In this document: positions 38,203-48,759 of the stretch, piece by piece
Numbering within the stretch: position 1 is the stretch's first letter
How the letters are laid out: each line of letters opens with the position of its first letter
NCBI GenBank assembly: GCA_947095535.1
Contig: OX352774.1
Span: 75,020,416-75,084,415, forward strand
Origin: Poecilobothrus nobilitatus
Lineage: Eukaryota > Arthropoda > Insecta > Diptera > Dolichopodidae
Direction: 5' to 3'
DNA length: 64,000 nt
Position numbers and translations under genes: made by a program
Notes under the pieces: generated by a model
What the model was told of the DNA's origin: nothing
Seen by the model: the letters and a program-made list of their open reading frames with translations, nothing else
Databases searched by the model: none

Positions 38203-39480
38203 TATTTATTTTTTACAAATGTTGAACACTTTATGTCTTGTATCAAAATTCTTTAACATTTTTATTAAAGTTTGTTTTATTAAATTATGAATTCTGACTC
38301 TAATATACTCTTTTCACTTCAAATTTGTTGTTTTTAACATAATATTTGTCTTTTTTCAAAGAGTATAACGTTATACTCTTTTATATACTATACATAGTTT
38401 TATAAAATAAGATTTGTTACATTTATTATAACAGTCATAATTAAAATCATTTTTTAAACGTTCATATAATTTATATTCTAAATCATTTTCTGTACTAATT
38501 TTACTAAAATATTTAATAAATTTATTTTCTAAACTATCTAAATAATATGTACATAAAATTTTCAATTAAAATACATTTTTCATATTCAAATTTCAATAAA
38601 CAATTTAAAATACTTTCAATTATTATTTTTTCCCACTATGTACTATTTTTTTACCACTAGGTACACTATGTATAAAATTAAACAAAGTTGCGCCTTTAAA
38701 AATACATTGCGATTCAATTTTTAATATTCCTATACTTTTTATTATAACCAATACATAGACCCAGTAACAAAATTGCGTCGTTAAAAAGGCATTGTAAAAA
38801 TACTACCTAAACAATATTTCGGTCATTTTCTTACTTACAGTATTTTCAATAACAGAATGGTTTTGAAATAAAGTAACATATATTTTACCTACTTTTACTA
38901 ATACTTTTTTTTTGTTTAGATAATTTTAAAAAATGCATTAATATGTGTAAAAAAAAGAGTGGCCCATCTTATTTTAATAATTAATAAATAATTTTTGCTT
39001 CGAACACACTACGACTTAGGACGAGTCGACCCTTTAAAAATATGTTGAAAAGAAATCGATTGCTATGTATATCTATACATATGTATGTACATAAGTATAT
39101 AATGTACATAATATGCACATATTAATGGATTAAATTAGAAATTACTTATAGAATTTTTGGTTATCAGTTGAGAAAATTCCCAAGGATATCATCAACATTA
39201 CAAAAAAAAAAAAGTAGAATTGTAAAATCGGTTTTAATTGTTTTTTTCTATTCATTTACTATTTAATATCCATATTACATAATATATGTATATATTAGAA
39301 TCTTTTCATTTGGTTTTGAAATGGCCATTGTAAATTTCAACTACGTATACATAATATGTACATAATATAATGTATTATAATATATCAAATATGTATACTA
39401 CATATTTCTAAAACTTTTCCACTTCATTGGTCATTTGATATAATATTGTTAACATAGATTAATCCAGTTTTTAGAACATT
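38203..39480. other. AT-rich intergenic, nothing seen
   Basis: No gene or clear repeat recognised. Confidence 0.4.
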
Positions 39481-39499
39481 TTCAAAAAAAATTTGAAAA

Positions 39500-40265
39500 A
39501 ACAGGCGCCTGTTAGTTCTACTTTGTCCGCCAGGCTGTCGATTTGTCTGTTCGGGTTTTTCCCAAATTTCTACACTATTTGTAATAGAGCAATGAAATTT
39601 TAATTACGGATAGACATAGCAAAATAATTAATTTTGTGGAACAATTTTTTCTGTAGCCCCACCCTTTACGGAGTTACAGCCCGCAAAGTTCGATAAAACT
39701 CTACTTTTAAATTCTTATAATACAAGTTATAAATTTTTAAACATCTATGTATATGTATGTATACTTATAAGTTTTTCACTACTTTTGAGTTTTTCAAAAT
39801 CTTACTATCAATCACTACTCTACATAGTTCAGACTACGACAAAATTGAGACTATCTCGCGTATTTTAAGAGAGAGAGTAATTCAATGTGTGTAAGGGTAA
39901 GGGTGTCTTTGAATATTTCCAAAGTGTAGTGATTTCTAGAAAGTCTAGAGAATTTTTTTTTTATACCAAAATTTTCCGTTTGAACTGTAGTATCTCAGAA
40001 AGGGTAGCACTAGATATTTATTAAAGACAATAGTAGGTCCCATAATGTTGTAAAAAATTGGTTCCTGTATACTACCGTAGACGGAAATATAACAGTTTAA
40101 GTAAAATACTATAAAATGTTAGGAAAATTTCAAAATAATTAAATTTGACCTTTAAATGACTTTTACCTCATGTTCTATGAAATATAGGTGACGTCACTAG
40201 GTACTGTTATGCAAAATTTCAATGCAATCGGACAATGTACGTAAAGTAAAGTATACCCGGCTCAT
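39500..40265. repeat. Degenerate dispersed repeat
   Basis: It includes a GTCCG...TGTCTGTTCGGG segment, then AATAGAGCAATGAAATTTTAA, then GGAACAATTTTTTCTGTAGCCCCACC and a GGAGTTACAGCC word. The order resembles 33245-33400 inside Helitron copy 1, where AAGAGCAATAAAATATTAA and GTAGAACAACTTTTTTATGTACCC appear. It is probably a diverged mobile-element remnant with no ends or coding frame visible. Confidence 0.4.
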
Positions 40266-40493
40266 GTATGGATATACTTTTCATTGTTATAAAAGAGCTG
40301 ATTGGTATATTTTCTTTTCGTTCGAATATAAACTATTTAATAAATAAATAAAAAATAAAATAAATCAAAATAATAAACAATTATTCTGTTATAATTATTA
40401 TGAAATGTAAATGATATACATATATACTATATATTGGGTTTTGTTCCCTAAATTTTTGTTTTTTTTTTTATGTTTACGATTATTTTTTCGCCA

Positions 40494-40690
40494 GTTCTCA
40501 ATAATATTAAAATTGTACTAAATACTGTCTTAAATCTTTCTCATTGCTAGAGCAGTATTTTACTACAGTATCATCTGCGTAAAGCTCTATACATAAGTAT
40601 ATTTGGCCTCCTAAGTTGAGTAAAGAAATATCGTTAAAACAAATCTGGCTTAAGAATCGATCGCTGCGGTACCCTTTTTATTTGTTATTT
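40494..40690 (-). pseudogene. Non-LTR reverse transcriptase fragment with the YADD motif
   Basis: The minus strand reads ...FNDISLLNLGGQIYL, then, after a frameshift, IELYADDTVVKYCSSNEKDL. YADD is the catalytic motif of reverse transcriptases. The I-N-D-I-x-x-L leader and the T-V-V follow-up match LINE-type enzymes. Only about 60 codons survive, with a frameshift. Confidence 0.7.
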
Positions 40691-41134
40691 TCCCTTGGCT
40701 TATTTTACTTTTGCTTATTGACTTTTTGCGATCAAATATATAAATAAGATTTAAAAAATTCTATTCGTTTGCAGTATATTTTCAGCACATGCAGTATTTT
40801 TTTTCTCATCAATATGCTGTAAAATAAAATGCATGCGCCTTAAGCAAGTCGCAGTTGTGTTGAAATTTTTTGAAAATTAGTTAAAATTTCTAATCTCTTA
40901 ATATTCAGATTAGTCACATTTAAAGATTAGCCAAATCATTTAAAATCTTTAATTGGTTCCATTAAAACATTGAATGAAACAGATAATAAAATTAAATGTT
41001 TGCAAGAGAAAGGAATGGCCATTTTGAAATGAACTTAAAACCCACCTTCTAGTAAAATTAACACCTGTGAGCTTTAATTCTTTTTTGAAAAGACATTAAA
41101 GATATTGTGAACACGTTGAGTCGCAACGCGTACT

Positions 41135-41364
41135 ACCGGTGAACATTACTCAAATGTTTCAAAATCCCATTCTCGCACAGATGAAAATAAAAATAAACTT
41201 GCGTTCAGTTCCACGCATTTCACCACTTAATATTGCTAAATGTTCTCAAAATATCGAATCAATTTAATGTACTTTTTTGACCCAGTGATACATTTCGCAA
41301 ATTTATTTTTATGTTCATCGGTATAAGCACAAAATTTTAAAACATTTGAGTAATGTTCACCGGT
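41135..41364. mobile_element. MITE with ~75-bp terminal inverted repeats
   Basis: The left end starts ACCGGTGAACATTACTCAAA and the right end, reverse complemented, starts with the same 20 bases. The arms stay similar to about GATGAAMATAAAAATAAAYTTGCG, giving inverted repeats of about 75 bp each in a 230-bp element. The bases outside (GTACT left, ATTAC right) suggest the ends may extend slightly and leave a TA or TAC duplication unresolved. No coding capacity. Confidence 0.75.
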
Positions 41365-41369
41365 ATTAC

Positions 41370-42905
41370 AAGTGTAACTTAACGCAGGGTTTTTTTTATG
41401 TCCACATTAATTCACATTAATATCAAGTTTTAGTATGAAAATTATCTAACATCTATGTAATTATTTAATTGATGCTTCCGAAGAATTCTAATTAATCATG
41501 TAATAAAATATCCGTTCTCATTTAGTTTCCTTTCATCACTTATCACTTTATTTATTGTATGTCTTTAGCCCTAACCTGAAATAAATATTTAATTCAAACA
41601 TCGTTGGCTTAAAAGGCACGAAGAAAACTTTACAAAACTGCTTCGTAGGGTGAGTTTTGTTCCTATTAAAACCAACTTCCTCCGTAGCCATAATTATTAG
41701 GATAAACACCTTAACGGTAAAACAGTAATGTCTGGTGGAGATGTTTCTTACAATTTCAAGGTACGAGCTAAGAATGATTTTCTATATTTTGTGATTCTAG
41801 TTCTACACACTCTAGATTCTAGCTTCACACAAATGCATAGAGGGTGTTCCTGTTGAAAACATACCACTTCTTTCGTTCCATTCAGCAATTAATTTTTTTT
41901 AGAAACAGTAACAAAAAAAAAATAAAAATTAAAATTAAAAAAAATTATATTAAAAGTATTTAATTTAAATTGTAGTAAAAAAAGCTTATCTTAAAGTAAC
42001 ATAAATTAAGGATCGCTTCTATTTTAATTATATGTACCCTAAATCTAATTCCCTTTAAAATTATTTTGCACTTTAATAACAAAATTAAAATTCACAAAAA
42101 TAATAAAAAAACTTTTCTTCCATCTTATTAAAAATTTAAATTTTTACAGCTTGAAGGGATTTTTTAATCAAAATGCAAAAAAAAAAAAAAACAAAAACAA
42201 AACCTTTTAAGGCATTCAAAAACTTTTCGTCATCAATCATCATTTGTAAAGTTTAGGGGTGGGTTTTACATTTTATTTAAGATTTCATCATTTTTTTTTT
42301 CCTCATCATAATAAAAAAATATTTTCTATTTTATGTTTTTTCCGCCTTTAAAACTTTTTATTACTTATTTCTATTTTTTTTTAAATTTGCGCAAAAAAAA
42401 AAAAAAAAAATGCAGAAAATCGCTAGAAAATAAAAATTTATTAAGCGATTTTATTTTACTTGCAAAAAATGTTTTTTTTTTTTTTTGCAAAAAAACGTTT
42501 TTTCCTTTCATAGATTAAAAAATAATTTTTTTAAGAAATTTTGAATATGTCATGAATAAATTTAAAATGAACCAGATGAAATTCTATATTAAATGATTTA
42601 AGGAAGAGAAAAAATATTGACTTTCTTCGCCATTCTTTATATGTATGTATGTAGGTATTTAAACTAAATATTGAAGAAAATATTTTATATATTATTGTAT
42701 AAATTGTTGTTATTATGAGTTTCAAAAGCAATTTTTTATATAGGATATTTATTGAAAAGTTGAGAACTGAAGTTGAAGATTGGATTTAAGACATTAGACT
42801 TTAAATCTTGAATATTTTTTATTTTAAATTTTTAACTTAGGATTTTTATTTTTGTAACTGATTGTAGGTTAAATATGAGATTTGGGTGTTTAGAACCAAT
42901 TATAT
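41370..42905. other. AT-rich intergenic, nothing seen
   Basis: No gene recognised. It includes several A/T homopolymers and an open but low-complexity frame at 42333-42518. Confidence 0.4.
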
Positions 42906-42906
42906 A

Positions 42907-43815
42907 TGTATATATAGCATTTTCTAAGGTCAAATTCAGGTATTTACTAAGTATTCTCAGGTATTTACTAAATATATTCAGATTTTTGCTAAATATATTC
43001 AGGTATTTACTAAATAAATTCAGATATTGTTTTTGTTTTGGAATTCAGAATTTTACTAAATGAATTCAGATTTTTACTAAATAATTTTAGGTTTTTTTTT
43101 GAAATTCCGATTTTTTACTAAATAAATTCAGATAATTTTTTTGATTTGAAAATTGTAAAAATTAAAAATTTTCTATTGATAAACATGCAAAATTTCTCAA
43201 AAATATTTACCGTCGACTTGTCTAATTTTGACCACTCTTTATCATTAAAAGTGTAATAAAAATTAAAGTATGTATTTTAATTAGGAAATAGAAATTTTTT
43301 ACAAAATTAAGGGCTCCATGAGTTCTTATAGCCAAAAAAAAAAAATAAAAGTGAAAATATGTGTTTTTTGGCCATATTTTTATGATAAAAACCAAGTGGT
43401 GAAGGTTAACTTTGACCAGCATAAAAATGTTAAGAAAAAAGTGTTGGTAAAAGTTAGAATAACTAAGTAATAAGCCCCAGTCAACGTTAATGGTTTTAAT
43501 TAACTATGAGAAAACAGGTGGTCAAAGTTTGAATAACCCCAGTGAAAGTTTGTGGTTTTAATCAATATGAGATAACAATTTAATTTTTTTTGATCAATGT
43601 CAATGTTATCGTACCTGGTCAAAGTTAGATAAGTCGACGATAAATGTTTTTGAGAATTTTCACATGTTTATCAATAGAAAGGTTTTAATTTTTACAATTT
43701 ATTTTCGAATGAAAAAAATTATGTGAATTTATTTATTAAAAATCAGAATTCCAGAAAAAAAAAACCTGAAATTATTTAGTAAATACCTCAATTTGATGAG
43801 AAAATGCTATATACA
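42907..43815. mobile_element. 0.9-kb foldback element
   Basis: The outer ends TGTATATATAGCATTTTCT (left) and AGAAAATGCTATATACA (right) are inverted. Further in, 43155-43240 (TTCTATTGATAAACATGC, then GTCGACTTGTCTAATTTTGAC) is repeated inverted at 43600-43690. The left arm contains about eight tandem ~26-bp units of the form ATTCAGGTATTTACTAAATA (42936-43135), of which the right arm has only one or two. No transposase frame. It could be a MITE that gained tandem repeats in one arm. Confidence 0.65.
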
Positions 43816-43874
43816 TTGCCTTATATATTATAGATTTTTTGAATTATAAAATATTTTAACAATTAAAATATCTT

Positions 43875-44068
43875 TTCTTTTTTAGTGCATTTCTTTGCCA
43901 TATAAATGTGAACAGGAAATTACATAGCCTTTCCTTTTCTGGCGTGACTGTAAATGTCGTAAGGGGGAATAACTCTTACGACGTGTGTGGGATTCGATTC
44001 GAATCCACACTCCCTCGGTGTTTACATCGTATTTTATACACTCTTATCCACTAGGCCACCGAGGCCCC
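43875..44068 (-). mobile_element. tRNA-derived SINE, copy 1
   Basis: On the minus strand it starts GGGGCCTCGGTGGCCTAGTG, which contains a pol III A box, and continues to a B-box region GGATTCGAATC that carries a small GAATC duplication. The body ends ...GCAAAGAAATGCAC followed by an A-rich tail. Flanking TTAAAATATCTT (43863-43874) and TTAAAAATATCTT (44069-44081) form a target-site duplication with one indel. It aligns along its whole length with the copy at 53949-54137. Confidence 0.85.
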
Positions 44069-44081
44069 TTAAAAATATCTT

Positions 44082-45057
44082 ACATTTAATTACATTATTT
44101 AATACATTTAATTATTATTTTGTTACATTTTTTAATAATTTTTTTATATTTATATACAAATAAAATAACTTCCATCTTTTCTAAGATCAGATTAGATATC
44201 CTTTTTAAAAAAAAACCGCTAAATTTTACATCTTGCTAAACATGTAAAAGAATTTTTCAGTTATAAAATATAATAATATAAAATACATAATTAAATATAA
44301 GTATGATGAAAATTAAGTATATAAATATTGAAAAAAAAAAAAAATTGTAGAATAACTTCAATTATAGAATAACTTCAATTATTGTAGAATAATATTTCAA
44401 TAATAAAAAGTGAAAAATTTACATGTGAACAGTTATGTGAAATGTGAATGTGAACGGTAGTGAACAGATGAAAACAAAAAAATAAAAAAAAAAAAAAAAT
44501 TTTGATTGGTTGTGAAAAACACGTGGAGAGAATAAAAATATATATGTAATTAGAAAAACAGTTTTTAAATTTTTTTTTATACATACATAATAATAATATC
44601 TATGTGTGTATTCCTGTACATAATGACGTTTAAAACTTGATGATCTCTGCAAAGTACATGTAGGCATATGTACATATAAAGTACACCACGTACCCGTAGA
44701 CATATGTACATATAATGCGCTTTTTTTTTTTTGTAAAAAACAATGATGATATAGAAGGCTAATTTTATTTTTGTATTTTATTTTTAATTGTTTTTTTTTT
44801 TTTTAGAAATCTAGGAAAAAAAAAATTTTTACATTTTACATAATTTTATTTTTTTAATTACAACAAACATTTAAACATTAATGACATACAAATAAAAAAA
44901 AAAAAGGTTTGCATATTCATAAATTTCTCAAATTAATACAAAGTTTTGTTATACTTATAAATACATACTTATGTAGTTTGGATTTTAATAATTTTTTTTT
45001 TTTTTTTGTTAACATAAAAATTCCATTTAAAACAATAATTACAAAAAATAACATAAT
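44082..45057. other. AT-rich intergenic, nothing seen
   Basis: No gene recognised; short direct repeats (AGAATAACTTCAATTAT near 44349-44390) and homopolymers only. Confidence 0.4.
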
Positions 45058-45063
45058 TTTTAT
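45058..45063 (-). terminator. Thioredoxin poly(A) signal candidate
   Basis: TTTATT on the + strand reads AATAAA on the minus strand, about 155 nt beyond the thioredoxin stop. Confidence 0.4.
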
Positions 45064-45218
45064 TAATTTTTTAAACTTCTCAAATCATTAATTTTTTTTT
45101 TAATCATTCACAATAGAAAACTTACATATATGTATACATACATACAAATATATTATATTTTTTTGCGAAATTGTTTAAAATTAACGTATTATTATTATTA
45201 TTATTTTTAATTTTTTTT

Positions 45219-45539
45219 TTATTTTGTAAATTTTGAAAAATAACTTTTAAGATGATCTTCATCAGCTCCACTTACAGTACCAAGAATTTTTTTTCCTCTC
45301 ATGAATAAAAATGTTGGCATTGCTGATATTTTATATTTATTTGCAATATCTTCATTTTTATCAATATCAACTTTTAATACAGTTGCACTTTTTTTATAAT
45401 CAGTTGCTAAACGATCAACTAATGGTTTAATTTCTTTACATGGTGAACACCATTGTGCATAGAAATCGATTACAATTAATTTTTGACCAGCTTTTTCAAC
45501 TTTTGTTTCAAAATCTTTTGCATTCTTGATAACAACCAT
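45219..45539 (-). CDS. Thioredoxin with WCSPC active site
   Basis: A small cytosolic-type redox protein that reduces disulfides in client proteins. It has 106 aa, the usual length, in a single exon with no signal peptide. The fold is clear: LIVIDFYAQWCSPCKEIKP, KVDIDKNEDIANKYKISAMPTF with the cis-proline at 75, and a GADEDHLKSY helix. The active-site cysteines are C31 and C34. The second position between them is Pro33 as usual, but position 32 is Ser (codon TCA) where thioredoxins normally have Gly. The start ATG at 45539 has A at -3. It could be a lineage-specific paralogue. Which insect thioredoxin it matches best cannot be settled by eye. Confidence 0.93.
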   Translation of the reverse strand: MVVIKNAKDFETKVEKAGQKLIVIDFYAQWCSPCKEIKPLVDRLATDYKKSATVLKVDIDKNEDIANKYKISAMPTFLFMRGKKILGTVSGADEDHLKSYFSKFTK

Positions 45540-47480
45540 ATTGTTTTTTTGATTGAAATTAATAATTTTTGATATTATTTTTATTTTGTGTTATTTTAAA
45601 TTATGTAAAAATTAAAAAAAACTCTTTTTTTTTGTTTTTTTAAATATAAAATTTTATATCTTAAAAATTATTATTTTTTTTTTTTTGTTTAATTTAAATT
45701 TTTGTTATACGTTTAGTAGTATAAAAGTCCTGCTTTTATGTCAAGTGTAGTTTTAATTATGATTTAAAAAATGTTTAAAAATCTTTCTTGAGTATGAATT
45801 TTTGGAAATTTTATTAGAAATTTTTATTATAATCTGATATTAATTACTGTTCTTTAAAAACGGTATATTATTTGTAATTTATTTAATTACATACTTACTT
45901 GCATATGTACATCATCATACACATTACACGTGTTCATATTAATAATGTTGACGGATTGCTTAATTTATTGTATTTTTACTGCAATATAAATTGTAAACAT
46001 CAGTTGAATACTGCAATATTTGTATTTCTATATATTTTTTTTTTTGTTTTTAAATTTAATTCAAATTTGTTCTAATTTAAATTTTTATTGAAAATTAAAT
46101 AATATACATATAAAAAACTATAGGAGCTTTTTTTTTATATTAGAGCAGAGCCTATCTGTCAAAATAAACCTAATTATATTTTTATTGTTGGAAGGAAGTT
46201 GGAAGTTGTAAATAGTAATTTTTTGTTTTAAGTCAAAGAATCATGCATGATTAGATCATTCTTTATAATGGCTAAAACAAATTTATATGTTTATGAAGCA
46301 TTAACCATGATAATTTGACAACTACAAATTAATTATTTATAAAGAAGAAAAGTCAAAGTAATTTTTTCCTAAATTTTTTTTTTAATTAGTCTTTTTCAGA
46401 GCTTTGAATCTGAATCTGCAATTGAGTTTTTTTTTTTTTTATAGTTTATTTCGTTTTTGTAAATATCTTATTTTATTATAATTAGGTTTAAGTATTTGTT
46501 GTTGTTTTTAAATTTAATGAAGTAAAATATTTGTTTTCAAGTTTTTTATTAGATCTACGTTTTGTACACACGTTAAAGTACGAAAAAAAAAATTAGATCT
46601 AAAAGGAAATAATATATAAAGCGTAACTCAGTGGAAAGATGTCACTATGCTCTACTGAGCAAAGCAAACTTACTACTAATTATTAAATCGGCTTTGTCAC
46701 TTATGCTCACATCGTCCAGATTTAATAAAAAAAAGTACAATTTGAATTTAACTGTCATTTGATGGAGTTACGTTTCAAATTAATTTTGTATATTTAAAAA
46801 AAATAATAAAATTTTCAAATAATAAACAAAAATACCTATACTTATTATTAACAAAATATAAATAAAAAAATAAATAATAATAAATAAAATAAAAAAGATA
46901 TATAATAAAAAATATTAAGAAAATATTTTTTATGATTTTTCTTGCTTACAAAATAATGTAAATAATTCTTCAGCCATCCCCTGCACAACGGCAGCACTAC
47001 ATAAACAGAATAAAAGGAAAATATAATATTATACTACCTACCTATGTATGTAGTTATTAAAAATCTCATTCTACGTATATTTATTTAAAAAAATTATTCA
47101 TATGAAAATATGAATACAGAAATCCTTTATTTTTCTCGTATAGTTTTTTTTTTCGATTTTTTAAAAGGTTATAGATAAACATTTTACAAACATTCATTTT
47201 GAAAATTTTTCAATGATTCATCATGATTTTTTTGGTTAATTCAGAGAATGATTTTTTTTTTGGTTAATTTAGTTTGGTTTTTTTTTTGGTACTGGAAAAG
47301 GTTTAAAAAACGATTTATGAAAAAATTCTTCTGCACAAAAAAAATTATTTTTATTGAAAATTTTTATTTTTAGGGAAAATATAGAATTGGTGGTATAAAC
47401 TGGAAAATTTCTGGAATGAACATATGTTATAATATGTAATGTCTCTATAAAATATAAACAACTTTTACAAATTTCAAATA
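45540..47480. other. AT-rich intergenic, nothing seen
   Basis: Contains the thioredoxin upstream region. No other gene recognised. A slightly GC-richer stretch at 46620-46730 has no assignable content. Confidence 0.4.
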
Positions 47481-47482
47481 TT

Positions 47483-47989
47483 TGACTTAGGCGCCAGTTA
47501 TAGCTTTCATTGAAATGCAAACGGAAAAAACGTTTCATTAAAAAATTTCATTTTTTTTCGTACAGGAGATTATATAGCAATCAGATAAAACTGTCAGTAA
47601 AATTGTCTGTCAAATGGCAAATGGCAATACTGAAGCCAAAATAAAAATAAAAGTAATAATTGTTGTCAACATTATTTCGATGTTTGGAAAATAAAGTTTT
47701 ATTATTTGGATTTATTTATTCATTATTGATAGAAAATGGATATTAATAAAGAATAAAAAAAGATTATTTTATTTAATAAAAACAAAAAAAAAAAAAATTC
47801 AAGTGTAAACTGATTGAAATACAAAATCATAATGAAATATGTCAAAAATTGCATCAGAATATTTAACTTAAAACTTCAAAATTCCTGTTTGAGTTTATTC
47901 TTCAAAAATTATTTAATCATTAATTTAACACTTTTGTAACATTTTTCGGAAGCATTTCAATGAAAGCTATAATTGGCGTCTTAATTCGT
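47483..47989. mobile_element. MITE with ~45-bp inverted ends
   Basis: Left 47483-47530 contains GCGCCAGTTATAGCTTTCAT then TGAAATGC. Right 47950-47989, reverse complemented, contains GACGCCAATTATAGCTTTCA then TTGAAATGC. The arms continue into CGGAAAAA. The element is about 500 bp with no coding capacity. The target-site duplication was not resolved. Confidence 0.65.
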
Positions 47990-48024
47990 TATGGATTGTA
48001 TGTACTGTAAAATTATGTAAATTT

Positions 48025-48285
48025 CCAAATTGTATGTCAGCTGCACCAACCCGTTGCGCTAAACCAATTAAATTTTAAAGAAACTGTTGCTAATTTGATT
48101 GTCTTTTACAAAATTTCAGTTGTCTAGCTTAATTAAGTGCCAATATATATTAGGATATAAATCTCATAGTTGTATGGCAGCTATTTTAATCTGTTGAGCT
48201 AGAACAACCAAATTTTTTGGCATAACATTTTACTTCTTTAACAAAATGTCAGACACCTAAATTAATTAGACATATAGTTATTATT
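48025..48285. repeat. ~138-bp tandem repeat, two units
   Basis: ATTGTATGTCAGCTG (48029) and GTTGTATGGCAGCT (48169) start two related units that both run on through an AAACCAA/ACAACCAA word and AAAATKTCAG to a TTAATTA segment. A third relative lies at about 57120-57190 (GATATAAATTTCGCAGTTGTATGAC). Confidence 0.55.
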
Positions 48286-48294
48286 ATTTGTAGT

Positions 48295-48715
48295 CGAAGT
48301 TCATAATTAGATTCTATCGTTTGAAAATGAATTTTAAAATTACCAAATCGCTAAATCGATTTTTCTACCCTTTCCAGTGGTTTTTTAACGATTTTAAGCA
48401 TATTTTGATATCATTTTTACTTTTTCAAAAACTGAAAATCTTCATTAAAAATATGAGTTTCAACCTTTGTTTTAAGTTTTTTTAAAAAACTATGAGTTTA
48501 AAAATGGTGATTTTGTGTAGCATTTGGGCAATATTTCCAAATATAAAAACAAAATCGAAAGTTCATAACTAAATTCTATTGTCTGAAAATGTATTTTGAA
48601 TTTACCAAATCTTGCCGTGTTTGAACGATTTTAACTATTTTTTGATATTATTTGTGCTTTTGCAGTAAAAACTGAATGTCGTTTATAGATTAAGTAGTAC
48701 ATATGTATGTATGAT
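48295..48715. repeat. Satellite-like tandem repeat, left block
   Basis: Units start CGAAGTTCATAATTAGATTC (about 48295) and CGAAAGTTCATAACTAAATT (about 48555). Each continues through GTCTGAAAATG, ACCAAATC, TTTTCTACCC or a variant, and a TTTTGATATCATTTTTGCTT-like stretch. The same unit recurs at 52040-52670 on the far side of the decayed LINE. Confidence 0.65.
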
Positions 48716-48759
48716 TATAGTATGTAGTACACCAAAACCGAAATGAACTTGAATTGGTT

